Below, piece by piece: positions 11,551 to 23,400 of a DNA stretch of 64,000 bases. A model generated the notes under the pieces. It did not search any database and was not told where the DNA came from. It saw only the letters and a list, made by a program, of their open reading frames with translations. This DNA is from Macrothele yani. Lineage: Eukaryota > Arthropoda > Arachnida > Araneae > Macrothelidae. The first letter of the stretch is position 1. Each line of letters starts with the position of its first letter. The stretch spans positions 52,687,936 to 52,751,935 of the forward strand of contig CM077016.1 of the NCBI GenBank assembly GCA_039090855.1, written 5' to 3'. A program made the position numbers and the translations under genes.

Positions 11551-12402
11551 GTTTATTTATTTAAAACGATGGAGGGTTTCATGTACGCTTTATGCAGGGG
11601 GGTATATGGAATATTTTTTTTCCGGGTGGGGTGCGGAGGACAAAAAACTCAGTTTTTGAAATCCACCAGGACGAAATAAAAATTCATAAAAAATAGAGGA
11701 AACAAATTTGAAATATTCTTCCTTCTAATATAAATCGCATTTTAACAAACACATAAAAAAGAAAAAACACTTTCGGGGACCTCTCCTCCTCTAAATACGC
11801 CCCTGACTTTATGTATAGGATCACGGCTTAGAATCGTATAGGGAATAGGGACGGCCTTCAACTTTTGGAATTAGTTTGTCACCCAACATACTATGCCTCA
11901 CTAAATTTTTCAAAGGCTCATTATTCCTAGAATTTAAACTAAAATTCAAGATAACTGAGCACTACATTTCTAATTCAAAATTAATCCTTGTGAGGTTATT
12001 TTTGTCTTTATGCCATTGTGTGCTATGTAATCGCATGGGACCGAATTTCCTGGATGACGTGGTTCGACCAGGCATGGTTTCGAGCTCTGAGCTTCCGCCT
12101 TCCGACATTACTTTTCCCAATCCTCCTTGTTTGCTCCGTATGTCTTATGAAATCTGGAGACCCAGCATGAACTTCCTGTTTTTATGCACGTCATTCAATT
12201 TGCGCCTCCGTTCGATGATCTTCTCACTGTTAACCACGGTGAGAATGACCACAGGCTGAACAAGTCATTTGCACTCTTTAATAAAAACTCACTATAGATA
12301 TATATGATATAAATTATATAAAATAATTATATAATATATATGATATAAAAATAATTATCTTATGAAAAATAATTATGCATATATAGCATTAGAGATACCT
12401 GC
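11551..12402. other. Unassigned; TA-rich tract and a weak coding-like segment
   Basis: Bases 12,290-12,385 are a TA-rich low-complexity tract. On the minus strand, 12,030-12,258 reads as an almost open frame (VVILTVVNSEKIIERRRK ... KFMLGLQIS, one stop, then GGLGKVMSEGG). It follows an acceptor-like CTTGTTCAG. I do not recognise the protein, and it could be chance. Confidence 0.25.
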
Positions 12403-13600
12403 CTAATAGCGTGCTGGTCTTCTTCTAGCGCGAATAACAGCCTGAACACGCCGAGGCATCGACTCCACCAGATGCCGGAAGGCTTCTGGAGGTAGTACTA
12501 ACGATGCGTGTTGCAGCATTCTCCTCGACTCCGCTCTAGACGTCGGTCCAGAATCCATGGATCTGCCACCCCGGTGGCGCAGTGGTCTAAGGCGCTGGCC
12601 TCTGATCATTCGTCCGTAAGGGGTCCGGGTTCGAATCCCGGTGAGGCATGGATGTTGTGTGTGTCTTACGGCACTGGTTCTCTCCCTTCCCTGGAACCAG
12701 TGACCCTAAATTAGGGACGGGCGACTGCTTATAGCCCATTGAGTTGCTCACGGTGGTCGCTAAACCTCCAATCAAAAAAAAAATCCATGGATCTGATGTT
12801 CTGCTACACGTTATCTCAGAGAGCTTCCACAGGGTTTAAATCCAGGGACCTTGGGGGCAACTGGATAGTTCCAAACTCAGATGAGTGTTCCTCGAGCCAT
12901 GCCTGGGTAGTTGCGGCCTGGGGAAAAGCGCACTGACCTTCTGAAACAGACCATCGGCCGCAGGATGCGTGAAGGCCATGAAAGCGTGTAGGTGATCAGC
13001 CAGTACATGCTGGCAGCGCGCAGCGGTTAAATACCTCTCCAGACACACTGGGGGACCTTATGTTTCGCATGAGAAGATTCCCCAAACCATCAGAGAGCCG
13101 AACTGGCACGACGGAGCCATGGCCTCGTGCTGTCGATGCCACATCCGCACCCTCCCATCAGCTCGGTATAGCTGGAAACGGGATTCATCTGACCACACGA
13201 CGCGGCGCTACTCTGCAGAGGCGTAATGTCCGATGACGAGCAGTCAACAGTGGCACACGAGTAGGGCGTCGGTTCCCGTACCTCATGGTATGCAATGTGC
13301 GTCGTACCGTTCGCTCGTTGACGCTACTCGGGCCTCCGACATTTAACCTGGATGTGATTTGCAATGCCGTTACCAAGCAGTCAGTCTGTACGAGCCTGGT
13401 TAGTCTACGTCGACCCAAGTCATCAATGGCGTGTGGTTGGCCACTGCTGGTACATCCGTTGATAGTATACCCGCGGTACACCCTTGATGCTGTTGCCCTC
13501 GGGTGAGAGAATGACCCATCTATCTAGCACAGATAAGGCGTCCACGATCAAAGGCGCTCAGATCACCATTTTGTCAATTGCGATACACTGCTTGGCAGCT
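12403..13600 (-). pseudogene. Tc1-like transposase pseudogene, split by a SINE
   Basis: On the minus strand, 13,185-13,481 encodes an N-terminal segment (GRRRLTRLVQTDC ... VNERTVRRTLH). 12,836-13,048 has the YLTAARCQHVLADHLHAFM region leading to a damaged QQDN motif. 12,403-12,455 encodes the typical C-terminus SMPRRVQAVIRARRRPARY with a stop at 12,403. Multiple frameshifts are present, and a SINE with its own target duplication lies at 12,566-12,781. An inactive DDE transposase fossil. Terminal repeats were not found. Confidence 0.75.
12566..12781 (+). mobile_element. tRNA-derived SINE, copy 1
   Basis: The head has a Pol III A box (GTGGCGCAGTGGTCTAAGG) and B box (GGGTTCGAATCCC). The body is conserved among about a dozen copies in the window (CACTGG-TCTCTCCCTTCCC, GACCCTAAATTAGGGACGGG, GTCG-TAAACCTCCAAT) and ends in an A run. 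It is flanked by an exact 14-bp duplication, AATCCATGGATCTG (12,552-12,565 and 12,782-12,795). It inserted into the Tc1 fossil. Confidence 0.93.
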
Positions 13601-13943
13601 CTGCTGTGGGCCTGTTTATCGTCTGCGTTCGGTTTAGGTCCGTTCCACTCTGCGCGGGGGTGCCTATGTCAACTGCCCATCACCCCTATCTGTAATGTTT
13701 TGTCTACTAAGTGCACAATAGCAGGAGCACAAAGTGGGGGAGACCGGGAAGGAATATCCGGTGCCACAATAACCAAAATTTCATGCGATATTCCATCCAC
13801 AATATCCGATCTCGCTACAGAACTTCAAAATCAGATCCTCAAACAACAGACGATTGAAATTTGATAGTTAATCAAACCTCAGGTGTTCCCGCAAATCGCT
13901 CCTATTACCGAAAATGCTCCGTCATATGGATAAGGAATAACAA
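13601..13943. other. Unassigned
   Basis: A 126-codon open frame (13,484-13,864, +) overlaps Tc1 sequence on its left side and has no recognisable domain. I do not call a gene. Confidence 0.3.
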
Positions 13944-13993
13944 GTGGAAGACATCATGATCAGAGTAAAATCCCTGAAATGGCAATGGGCTGC
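13944..13993 (+). repeat. Short RTE LINE fragment
   Basis: About 50 bases, GGAAGACATCATGATCAGAG onward, match the 3' coding part of the RTE family (copy A about 4,990-5,040). Nothing else of the element remains. Confidence 0.75.
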
Positions 13994-14004
13994 ACGTGTG
14001 AAGG

Positions 14005-15835
14005 AAACAAGAAAGTTGACACCGAATTTTCGGGTGTAATAAGCACGTCCTTTGAATCCGTTCTGACGCAAATTAAATTTATCAAAGATATTCAAAGTCA
14101 ATGGAACCGGTATGGAAAACAATAGATCTGACCAAAGAAAGAAGATTTTCAATCGGGTTTTTAATACCTCAGATATTGCTGTAAACGGAATCGTGAGCTT
14201 ACGAACTCTTAGAAACAGAGTTATCGACAATAATAAGATGTGACTCTACGTCCCCTGGTGTAAAAACCATGCATTATTTTAGGAAGAATGTATTCTAAAA
14301 AGGGTTTTTCGTATAAGCGGTATCGGTCGAACAAAAAAATTAGTCGAGTTTTCGGGAGCCCAGATTTTGCAACCAATACTTCAGAAGCAGAAATTAACAC
14401 TTATGACCCCTGGTGGCTAAACCATTCTTAACCAAACATTAGAAATTATGTAAAAAAAATATTTTCCATCAGGTCTTGTATGCGATACAGAAAGAATTTT
14501 TCAAATCAGAGCTTTAGGAGTAGAAATAACGCAGAAAACGCAATTTACCTTTGTACCCCCTAACGGAAAGTGTATGATTTACTTGAAAATTTCGAATTTA
14601 TAGGAAAAACATTGCGCATCGGAAACACTATCCAACAAAGAAGGAATTTTTCAAATCGTACTCTTAGAAGCAGAGATATTGGCAAAAATAAGATATACAT
14701 CTACGCCCCTGGCGTAGAAACCATGCATTTTTTCAAGAAGAAAATTTTCCTAAAAGGTTTATCGATATGAGTAGTATCGGTCAACAAACGACGTTTTTTT
14801 TCAATCGAGAATTTAGAAGCTCATATTTTGCTTCAAATACAACAGCAGCGGAAATTAAGATTTACGCCCCCTGGTGACCAAACTATTTCTTTTTCAAAAA
14901 TTAGAAATTATGTGCAAACGATTTCCCATCAGGAGCTGTATCCGGTGCAGAACGAATTTTTCAAATTGGAGATTTAGATGCAGAGATATAGGGGGAAACG
15001 CAATTTACCTTTACGCTCCCTAGCGGAAAGTCTCTGAATCACTTGAAAATTTTGAAATTATATGAAAACATGTCACACGGAAAACACTATCCAACAAAGA
15101 AGGAATTTTTCAAATCGGACTCCTAGAAGTAGAGATATTGACAAAAATAAGATGTACATCTACTCCCCCTGTCGGAGAAACTGTGGAATATTTTAAGAAG
15201 AAAATATTCCGAAAAGGTTTATCGATGTGAGTGGCATCAGTCCACGAAAGAATTTTTGAATCGATATTTTAGAAGCTACGATTTTATGGCAAATACATCA
15301 GAATCAAAAATCAACACTTACGCCCCCTGGTGGCCAAAGTATTCTTTACCAAAAATTTGAAATTATATGCAAAAGGTTTTCCATTAGGAGGTGTACCCGC
15401 TGAAGAAAAATTCTTTCAAATCGGAGTTTTAGAAGAACAGTTATCGGGGAAAATGTAATTTAGTTTTACGCCCCCTAGCGGAAAATCTATGCGTAATTTT
15501 GCAAAAGTAACTATATCTAAAATACTCTTCGACATAAATGGAATCGAAAGATATAATTTTTTTCCAATCGGATGTTTAGAAGCAAATATGTGGAATAAAA
15601 CGTATTTTTGAATTCGACATCATCTGCATTTGCGCCCTCTACCGGCAAAATTGTACATCGTAAAAAAAAAAAAATAAATAAAGGATCATCATTTCCATAT
15701 TTCAAGCTTCCCAATGCAAAAAGAATTTTTCAAATCGGACTAATAGTTGCTGAAATATTGTGGGTACAGACGAACGGACGGATGGACAAACCGATAACAG
15801 AAGCACGATCTTTTTTTACCAAAGACGTGCTAAAA
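14005..15835. mobile_element. Helentron/HINE-like element with about 150-bp repeats, copy 1
   Basis: Starts AAACAAG. A subterminal repeat GCACGTCCTTTG lies at 14,043-14,054, and its complement CAAAGACGTGC forms the 3' arm of a hairpin at 15,803-15,830. Between them are about 11 monomers of about 150 bp. Three types (A, B, C) recur in order, giving a higher-order period of about 458 bp (B motif at about 14,400, 14,861, 15,320). Each monomer has AATTTTTCAAATCGGA-like and ACGCCCCCT-G-GG motifs. A GGAC-rich stretch precedes the hairpin. Subterminal inverted repeats, a central tandem array and a 3' hairpin are the plan of non-autonomous Helentrons (HINE/DINE-1). Assignment to that class is inference. 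Confidence 0.6.
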
Positions 15836-16317
15836 ATTGCGGGACGGGGTCACGGGGGTACTGACCCCCTGGAATTTCATGGTCCCCTTACCTTGGGGGT
15901 TTTCTACGAAAGATTTCTGGTTCACATATGATTAATTGTTTTTTTCGGAATATTTCCTTGAGACCGCCACCACGCTTTACCGTTTCCTGGAAAACGCTTC
16001 AAGTGCAATTAAGAAAATGGATTTTGCCCAAATGAGTTGAACAGTTAACTCAGCGTTGCGTTTTTCTTTTTAAAAAAAGATCATTAAAGAATTCTTTAAA
16101 TCACTTAAAAGCGAATAACCCGGAAGATTCTTTATCTCCATTGCTCTGAACAAGAAGTAACTCGAACTCAAATTAAGCGATAAATATACTACTGCATTTT
16201 GTGCACAGGACTTTCTTGAAGTTTCGTCACATAGAAGATACACGAGCCTTGACGAATTTTGGTGTGTTTTTGTTGCGATAACAACTATTGTGAAAAATAA
16301 GGAATTCGTGGGTCAGG
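15836..16317. other. Unassigned
   Basis: No gene or recognised repeat. Short C-rich and AT-rich segments only. Confidence 0.35.
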
Positions 16318-16835
16318 AAAACGACAAAAGTTGATGACATTATGATCAAAGTGAAGACCCTCAAGTGGCAAAGCTCTGGACACATTGCTAGGAAAACTCT
16401 CCATTGTTGAACAACTGATTTTAGATTAGAAAACAAGAGGGCAGTACCCTTTGGCAATTTAACACCATGCCTTGTTCAAGGGAGTTCTACAGGAACACTG
16501 CACATTCATGCCTGATATCACTTCCAATTGTGGAAGAGGTCAATTTCCTCTGACTGCCAAGTTGGATGAGCAAAGTATACTTGTAAGGCCCATTTCACAC
16601 AGACAGAAAAAATCCGCTGAATGAATAAATCTCCCGACTGTCCTACCTGGGTTCTTTCTTGCCAGAAATTCGTCTTCTTCTGGGTTCTTTCTTGCCAGAA
16701 AGAACCCAGAAGAAGACCACGTGGGAGGTGGGTGGATGAAATTCGAAAAAATGCTTTAGTGACACGCTCCAGATAGAAAGTTGTGGAAGGCATTTAAGGA
16801 GAATATCCAGTAGTGGATTCATAATGAATGATGAT
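16318..16835 (+). repeat. Old diverged RTE-related 3' end
   Basis: GATGACATTATGATCAAAGT, CTCAAGTGGCAAAG and GGACACATTGCTAGGAAAAC parallel the RTE 3' coding region. After about 300 bp of other sequence, CCCAGAAGAAGACCACGTGG, GGTGGGTGGATGAAATTCG and AGTAGTGGATTCATAATGA parallel its last codons and tail. It is much more diverged than copies A-F, so it is an older insertion or a sister family. Confidence 0.7.
16672..16717. repeat. Perfect 21-bp inverted repeat with a 4-nt loop
   Basis: The arms, 16,672-16,692 and 16,697-16,717, are exact complements around TGCC. The right arm is RTE-derived coding sequence (CCCAGAAGAAGAC); the left arm looks like a fold-back copy of it. Confidence 0.85.
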
Positions 16836-17264
16836 ATGTACGGTTATATATATATATATATATATATCCATACCTTACTTCCCGCTAAGAACCTTCTCAT
16901 TGGAACCCCCCACTATTTTCTTGGTTTGGAACTCGAAACGTATATGAGAATGAACCAAGGTATAAAATCTCACTAACCAAAAATAACACTGGAAATATAA
17001 TAAGAAAAAACACAAAAAGAAATATAAAAACTCGGGTGCCGCAGGCCGCTCATCAGGGAAAGACGTCCCGCGACATCCGAGTTAGGTTCGAGTTTCGTGC
17101 AGGTGTCAGGTTAGGAAATTTTAAAACGAATTCTCGAAACGAGGGTAAAAAACATTTTTTACCAAACTTTTTACTAATTTAGGACACCTGGTCTTCCCTA
17201 CGCGAACCAAATATACAATATACGGTACACGGTTTTATAGTTATTGTCATATATATATATCAAT
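16836..17264. other. Unassigned, with (TA)n at 16,846-16,868
   Basis: A short TA microsatellite followed by AT-rich sequence without recognised genes. Confidence 0.4.
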
Positions 17265-20200
17265 CATCATCATCATTGTCAACCATTATCAATCCACTGC
17301 TGGACGAAGGTCTCCCCAAGTTTCCTCCACAACGGTCTGTCTTGTGCCAGTCTCCTCCATGTCACTCCCGCATACTTTCGAATTTCATCCACCCATCTTC
17401 CATGTGGTCTTCTTCTGGGTCTTTTCCTGTCCCTTAGAATCCAATCTAAAATTTTGGCTGTCCATCGATGGTCTGTTCTTCTGGCAGTATGTCCAGCCCA
17501 TTGCCATTTCAGGGATTTAACTCTGATCATGATGTCTTCCACTCTTGTCATTTTTCGGATCCACGAGTTCCTCTTCTTATCTCTCCTGGTTACACCAAGC
17601 ATGCACCTCTCCATGCTACTTTGAGTTGTCTGCAGCCTTTGTATGTCTCTTTTAGCTAAGGTCCAAGTCTCTGCACCATACGTAAGCACTGGAAGGATGC
17701 ATTGATCAAACACTTTTCTTTTAAGACATAATGGCATATTGCTCTTGAAAATTATGCTGTTTCTTCCAAAAGCTCTCCAGGCAAGTTTTGTACGCCGATT
17801 AATTTCTTCACCAATGTGACCCTCACTTGATATCTGCTGTCCAAGATAAACGTACGTGTCGGTTTTCTCCAGCTTCTCTCCATCAATCGATAAATCTTCA
17901 TTTCTTGTAAAAGCATTGTACATCACTTTTGTCTTCTGAAAGTTCATTTTTAATCCCACTTCTTTACTCTTGTCAGCAAGTTCCTGGATCATACTCTGTA
18001 GTTCTGATGGGGTAGTTGCAAAAATGACTATGTCATCAGCAAAACGAAGGTAGGTTCGATAATCTCCATTAATCTTTATCCCTTTGTTTTCCCAGTTCAG
18101 TGATTGAAAGACATTTTCCAATGTGGCATTAAAGAGCTTCGGAGATATGGTGTCACCTTGTCTCACTCCTTTTCCAATTTTTATGTGTGTTGTATTTTCA
18201 AACAGCCGAATCTTTGCACTTGCATTTTCATAGATGTTATTAATAATATTAATGTATGCATCTTCAATACCGCAGGATTTCAGAGCCATTGCAACTGCTC
18301 ATGGTTTCACCGAGTCAAAGGCTTTTTCATAATCGATAAAAGCCATGCACAATGGAAGTTCATATTCCCTCGCTCTTTCAATTAGTTCTCTCAGTACGTG
18401 GATATGATCTATTGTGCTGTAGCCACTCCTGAATCCAGCTTGTTCTCTCGGTTGAGCCATGTCCAGTGTCGCCTTCAAGCGGTGTGAAAGAACTTTAGTG
18501 AAGATTTTATAAACCACTGATAGGAGGCTGATAGGTCTGTAGTTCCTGAGATCCTCAATGTCATTTTTTTCTGTAGCAAGATCATTGTAGCGTTGTTCCA
18601 ATTCTCAGGAATTTTCCCTTCATTAAGGCATCGAGTGAAAATTTCGGCGAGTACTGTTTCGATTTCTCCACTTGCTTCTTGTATGATGTCTACAGTAATT
18701 CCATTTTCTCCTGGAGCTTTTCCCCGCTTCATGTTCTTGATTGCATGTGCAACTTCTGCTGGAAGGACTGGAAGAACTCTGGTACTGGTAAATTTCATGA
18801 TGTCTGGAGTACATGTATCATCCCTTTCATATAATTTGGAGTAGAAATCTTTCACTCTTGTCAAAATTTCGCCTCTATTTCTTGTTACAGAACCATCTTC
18901 TTTTCTCAGTGCCATAATCTGTTTTTTCCCCTTACTGAGATGTCCCTTTGCTATCTTTAGGCTTTGGTTGTTTTCAATTGCTTTCCTTACTAGTTCACAG
19001 TTGAATTTCCTTACGTCTTCAGTGATACTTTTTCGTACTGTCTTGCATAGCTCTATATATTCCACTTTGGAAGTCACATCTTCTTTAGTTGCCCTCATCA
19101 CTCTTCTTTTGCATCAACATTTTGGTTTGTTCTGATAATTTGTTCACATGCAATTTGTTCTTAGACCCAGCTAATTTTGTTGCTGTTTCCATAAGAGCTT
19201 TGGTTACTTTTCTGTTAACTTCAGAAATATCCACTTCTTCCGATGTTAGGCCTTCTAAAGCAGAGAATCTGTTCTTCAGTTCCAATTTGAAGGTATTATG
19301 GTGTTTTTTAAGGCTGGTTATGTCAATACATTTTGTTTGTCTTATGAGCTTGCTACGTTCGAGTTTAGTGTTGAGGTGCATCTCACATCTCACCAATCTA
19401 TGGTCACTGCCTGTGTTGAACTTGTTTAGCACACTGCAGTCTTCTATGACGAATTTTTGTTACACATAATAAAATCAATTTCACTTGTCGTCCCATTTAG
19501 ATGTCTCCATGTCCATTTCCTGTGTGGCTTTTTCTTGAAAAAGGAGTTCAAGATGAAAAACCCTTCTGCCTCTGCAAACTCTACGAGAGTATTTCCACGC
19601 TGGTTTCTGTTGCCGTGACCGAATTTACCTACTGAAGTTTCATTCTGTTGCTGTTGCCCTATTTTTGCATTGAAATCTCCCATAATTATCTTCAAGTGCT
19701 GCTTACCTTTATTATTTAGATCAGGAATTTCCTCATAAAATTCTTCAATTTCTTCTTCAGCATGACTTGTGGTGGGTGCATAAGTTTGAATAATCTGAGC
19801 CTGGTATCTTCTCGAGAGTTGGATAACGAGTCGTGCAGCTCTGTCAGAGGAACTTTCAACTTCTACAACTTTATCGTTCAGTTTCTTGTTTATTATAAAT
19901 CCAACACCACTAGTTCTGCCAGTATCGGTCCCACGATAGTAGAAGAGATGTCCACTTTTCAGTTCAATGAGATCTTCTCCTTTTCTCCTTACCTCACTTA
20001 GCCCGACGATGTCCCACTTGATCCTTTGTAGTTCCTCTTCCAATTCAAGAAGCCTTGAATCAGAAGATAGGGAGCGTCCGTTATACCTAGCCAAGGTCAG
20101 CATCAGATGGCAGCCTAGTCCGGTCCTCCGGGGATTCTTAGCACCCTCTGCCTTCATGTCGCACAGGCCGCTGCCTTGGCCAGGTACATTCCAGCTGCCG

Positions 20201-20437
20201 GAGACTGAGGGCCAAGATTTAAGTTGTGGAGTCATTTTGGAGGGGTTTGGCCATAACTCACCACGCTGGCCAAGCGGGTTGGTGAGTGTGGGATAGCATT
20301 TCCTCTAATCCCGATGGTATAGTTATACCACTATTGGCGGTCGTCAGAGCCCTTTTGGTGGATGTACCACGAGAAGGCGGGGTTGACATTTGTCAAGGAG
20401 AGGCTGTGATGTTACGCATCACCTGACCTTACATCCC
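17265..20437 (-). mobile_element. RTE-clade LINE, copy B, full length, minus strand
   Basis: The 5' end (GGGATGTAAGG) is at about 20,437 and the ATG-repeat tail at about 17,265. Both ends lie in TA-repeat sequence, so the target duplication cannot be delimited. Its 5' end faces that of copy C across only about 40 bp of (TA)n. Confidence 0.92.
17279..20235 (-). pseudogene. RTE ORF of copy B, four lesions
   Basis: The frame is broken into 19,444-20,235 (endonuclease), 19,085-19,432, 18,475-19,101, 18,299-18,601 and 17,279-18,289 (rest of RT and C-terminus). Compared with the sister copies, the lesions are a 1-nt loss in the A run near 19,455, a 2-nt loss in the A run near 19,110, a 1-nt loss near 18,565, and a Ser codon turned to TGA near 18,300. 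The catalytic motifs GDFNAKIG, FIDYEKAFD and LRFADD are still readable. Dead, but recent enough that every break can be assigned. Confidence 0.9.
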
Positions 20438-20438
20438 C

Positions 20439-20475
<37 letters not shown>

Positions 20476-20478
20476 ATC
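20438..20478. repeat. (TA)n microsatellite at the centre of an inverted LINE pair
   Basis: About 40 bp of nearly pure TA separates the 5' ends of copies B and C. TA repeats also flank their 3' ends (17,250-17,260 and 23,666-23,680). Confidence 0.9.
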
Positions 20479-23400
20479 GGGATGTAAGGTCAGGTGATGC
20501 GTAACATTACAGCCTCTCCTTGACAAATGTCAACCCCGCCTTCTCGTGGTGCATCCTGTTCCCACTAAAGGGGCTCTGACGACCGCCAATAGCGGTATAA
20601 CTATACCATCGGGATCAGAGGAAATGCTATCCCACACTCACCAACCCGCTTGGCCAGCGTGGTGAGTTATGGCCAAACACCTCCAAAATGACTCTACAAC
20701 TTAAATCTTGGCCCTCAGTCTCCGGCAGCTGGAATGTACCTGGCCAAGGCAGCGGCCAGTGCGACATGAAGGCAGAGGGTGCTAAGAATCCCCGGAGGAC
20801 CGGACTAGGCTGCCATTCGATGCTGACCTTGGCTACCTACAACGGACGCTCCCTATCTTCTGATTCAAGGCTTCTTGAATTGGAAGAGGAACTACAAAGG
20901 ATCAAGTGGGACATTGTCGGGCTAAGTGAGGTAAGGAGAAAAGGAGAAGATCTCATTGAACTGAAAAGTGGACATCTCTTCTATTATCGTGGGACAGATA
21001 CTGGCAGAACTAGTGGTGTTGGATTTATAATAAACAAGAAACTGAAGGATAAAGTGGTAGAAGTTGAAAGTTCCTCTGACAGAGCTGCACGACTCGTTAT
21101 CCAACTCTCGAGAAGATACCAGGCTGAGATTATTCAAACTTATGCACCCACCACAAGTCATCCTGAAGAAGAAATTGAAGAATTTTATGAGGAAATTCGT
21201 GATCTAAATAATAAAGGTAAGCAGCACTTGAAGATAATTATGGGAGATTTCAATGCAAAAATAGGGCACCGGCAACAGAATGAAACTTCAGTAGGTAAAT
21301 TCGGTCACGGCAACAGAAACCAGCGTGGAAATACTCTCGTCGAGTTTGCAGAAGCAGAAGGATTTTTCATCTTGAATTCCTTTTTCAAGAAAAAGCCACA
21401 CAGGAAATGGACATGGAGACATCCAATTACGACGACAAGTGAAATTGATTTTATTATGTGTAACAAAAAATTCGTCATCGAAGACTGCAGTGTGCTGAAC
21501 AAGTTCAACACAGGTAGTGACCATAGATTGGTGAGATGTAAGATGCACCTCAACACTAAACTGGAACGTGGCAAGCTCATAAGACAAACAAAATGTATTG
21601 ACATAACCAACCTTAAAAAACACCATAATACTTTCAAGTTGGAACTGAAGAACAGATTCTCTGCTTTAGAAGGCCTAACATCGGAAAAAGTGGATATTTC
21701 GGAAGTTAACAGAAAAGTAACCAAAGCTCTTATGGAAACAGCAACAAAATTAGCTGGGTCTAAGAACAAGTTGCATGTGAACAAATTATCAAGAAAAACC
21801 AAAATGTTGATGCAAAAAAGAAGAGAGATGAGGACAACTGAAGATGATGTGACTTCCAAAGTGGAATACATAGAGCTATGCAAGACAGTACGAAAAAGTA
21901 TCACTGAAGATGTAAGGAAATTCAACTGTGAACTTGTGAGGAAAGCAATTGAAAACAACCAAAGCCTAAAGATAGCAAAGGGAACTCTCAGTAAGGGAAG
22001 AAAACAGATTATGGCTCTGAGAGAAGAAGATGGTTCTATAACAAGAAATAGAGGCGAAATTTTGACAAGAGTGAAAGATTTCTACTCCAAATTATATGAA
22101 AGGGATGATACATGTACTCCAGACATCATGAAAGGTACCAGAGTTCTTCCAGTCCTCCCAGCAGAAGTTGCTCATGCAATCAAGAACATGAAGCGGGGGA
22201 AAGCTCCAGGAGAAGATGGAATTACTATAGACATCATACAAGAAGCAAGTGGAGAAATTGAAACAGTACTCGCCCAAATTTTCACTCGATGCCTTAATGA
22301 AGGGAAGATTCCTGAGGATTGGAACAATGCTACAATGATCCTGCTACATAAAAAATGTGACATTGAGGATCTCAGGAACTACAGACCTATCAGCCTCCTA
22401 TCAGTGGTTTATAAAATCTTCACTAAAGTTCTTTCACACCGCTTGAAGGTAACACTGGACATGGCTCAACCGAGAGAACAAGCTGGATTCAGGAGTGGCT
22501 ACAGCACAATAGATCATATCCACGTACTGAGAGAACTAATTGAAAGAGCGAGGGAATATGAACTTCCATTGTGCATGGCTTTTATCGATTATGAAAAAGC
22601 CTTTGATTCGGTGAAACCATCAGCAGTTACCACGGCTCTGAAATCCTGCGGTATTGAAGATGCATACATTAATATTATTAATAACATCTATGAAAATGCA
22701 AGTGCAAAGATTCGGCTGTTTGAAAATACAACACACATAAAAATAGGAAAGGGGGTGAGACAAGGTGACACCATATCTCCGAAGCTCTTTAATGCCACAT
22801 TGGAAAATGTCTTTCAATCACTGAACTGGGAAAACAAAGGGATAAAGATTAATGGAGATTATCTAACCCACCTTCGTTTTGCTGATGACGTAGTCATTTT
22901 TGCAACTACCCCATCAGAGCTGCAGAGTATGATCCAGGAACTTGCTGACAAGAGTAAAGAAGTGGGATTAAAAATTAACTTTCAGAAGACAAAAGTGATG
23001 TTTAATGCTTTTACAAGAAATGAAGATTTATCGATTGATGGAGAAAAGCTGGAGATAACAGATACGTATGTTTATCTTGGACAGCAGATATCAAGTGAGG
23101 GTCACATTGATGAAGAAATTCATCGGCGTACAAAACTTGCCTGGAGAGCTTTTGGAAGAAACAGCATAATTTTCAAGAGCAATATGCCATTATGTCTTAA
23201 AAGAAAAGTGTTTGATCAATGCATCCTTCCAGTGCTTACGTATGGTGCAGAGACGTGGACCTTAGCTAAAAGAGACATACAAAGGCTGCAGACAACTCAA
23301 AGTAGCATGGAGAGGTGCATGCTTGGTATAACCAGGAGAGATAAGAAGAGGAACTCGTGGATCCGAAAAATGACGAGAGTGGAAGACATCATGATCAGAG

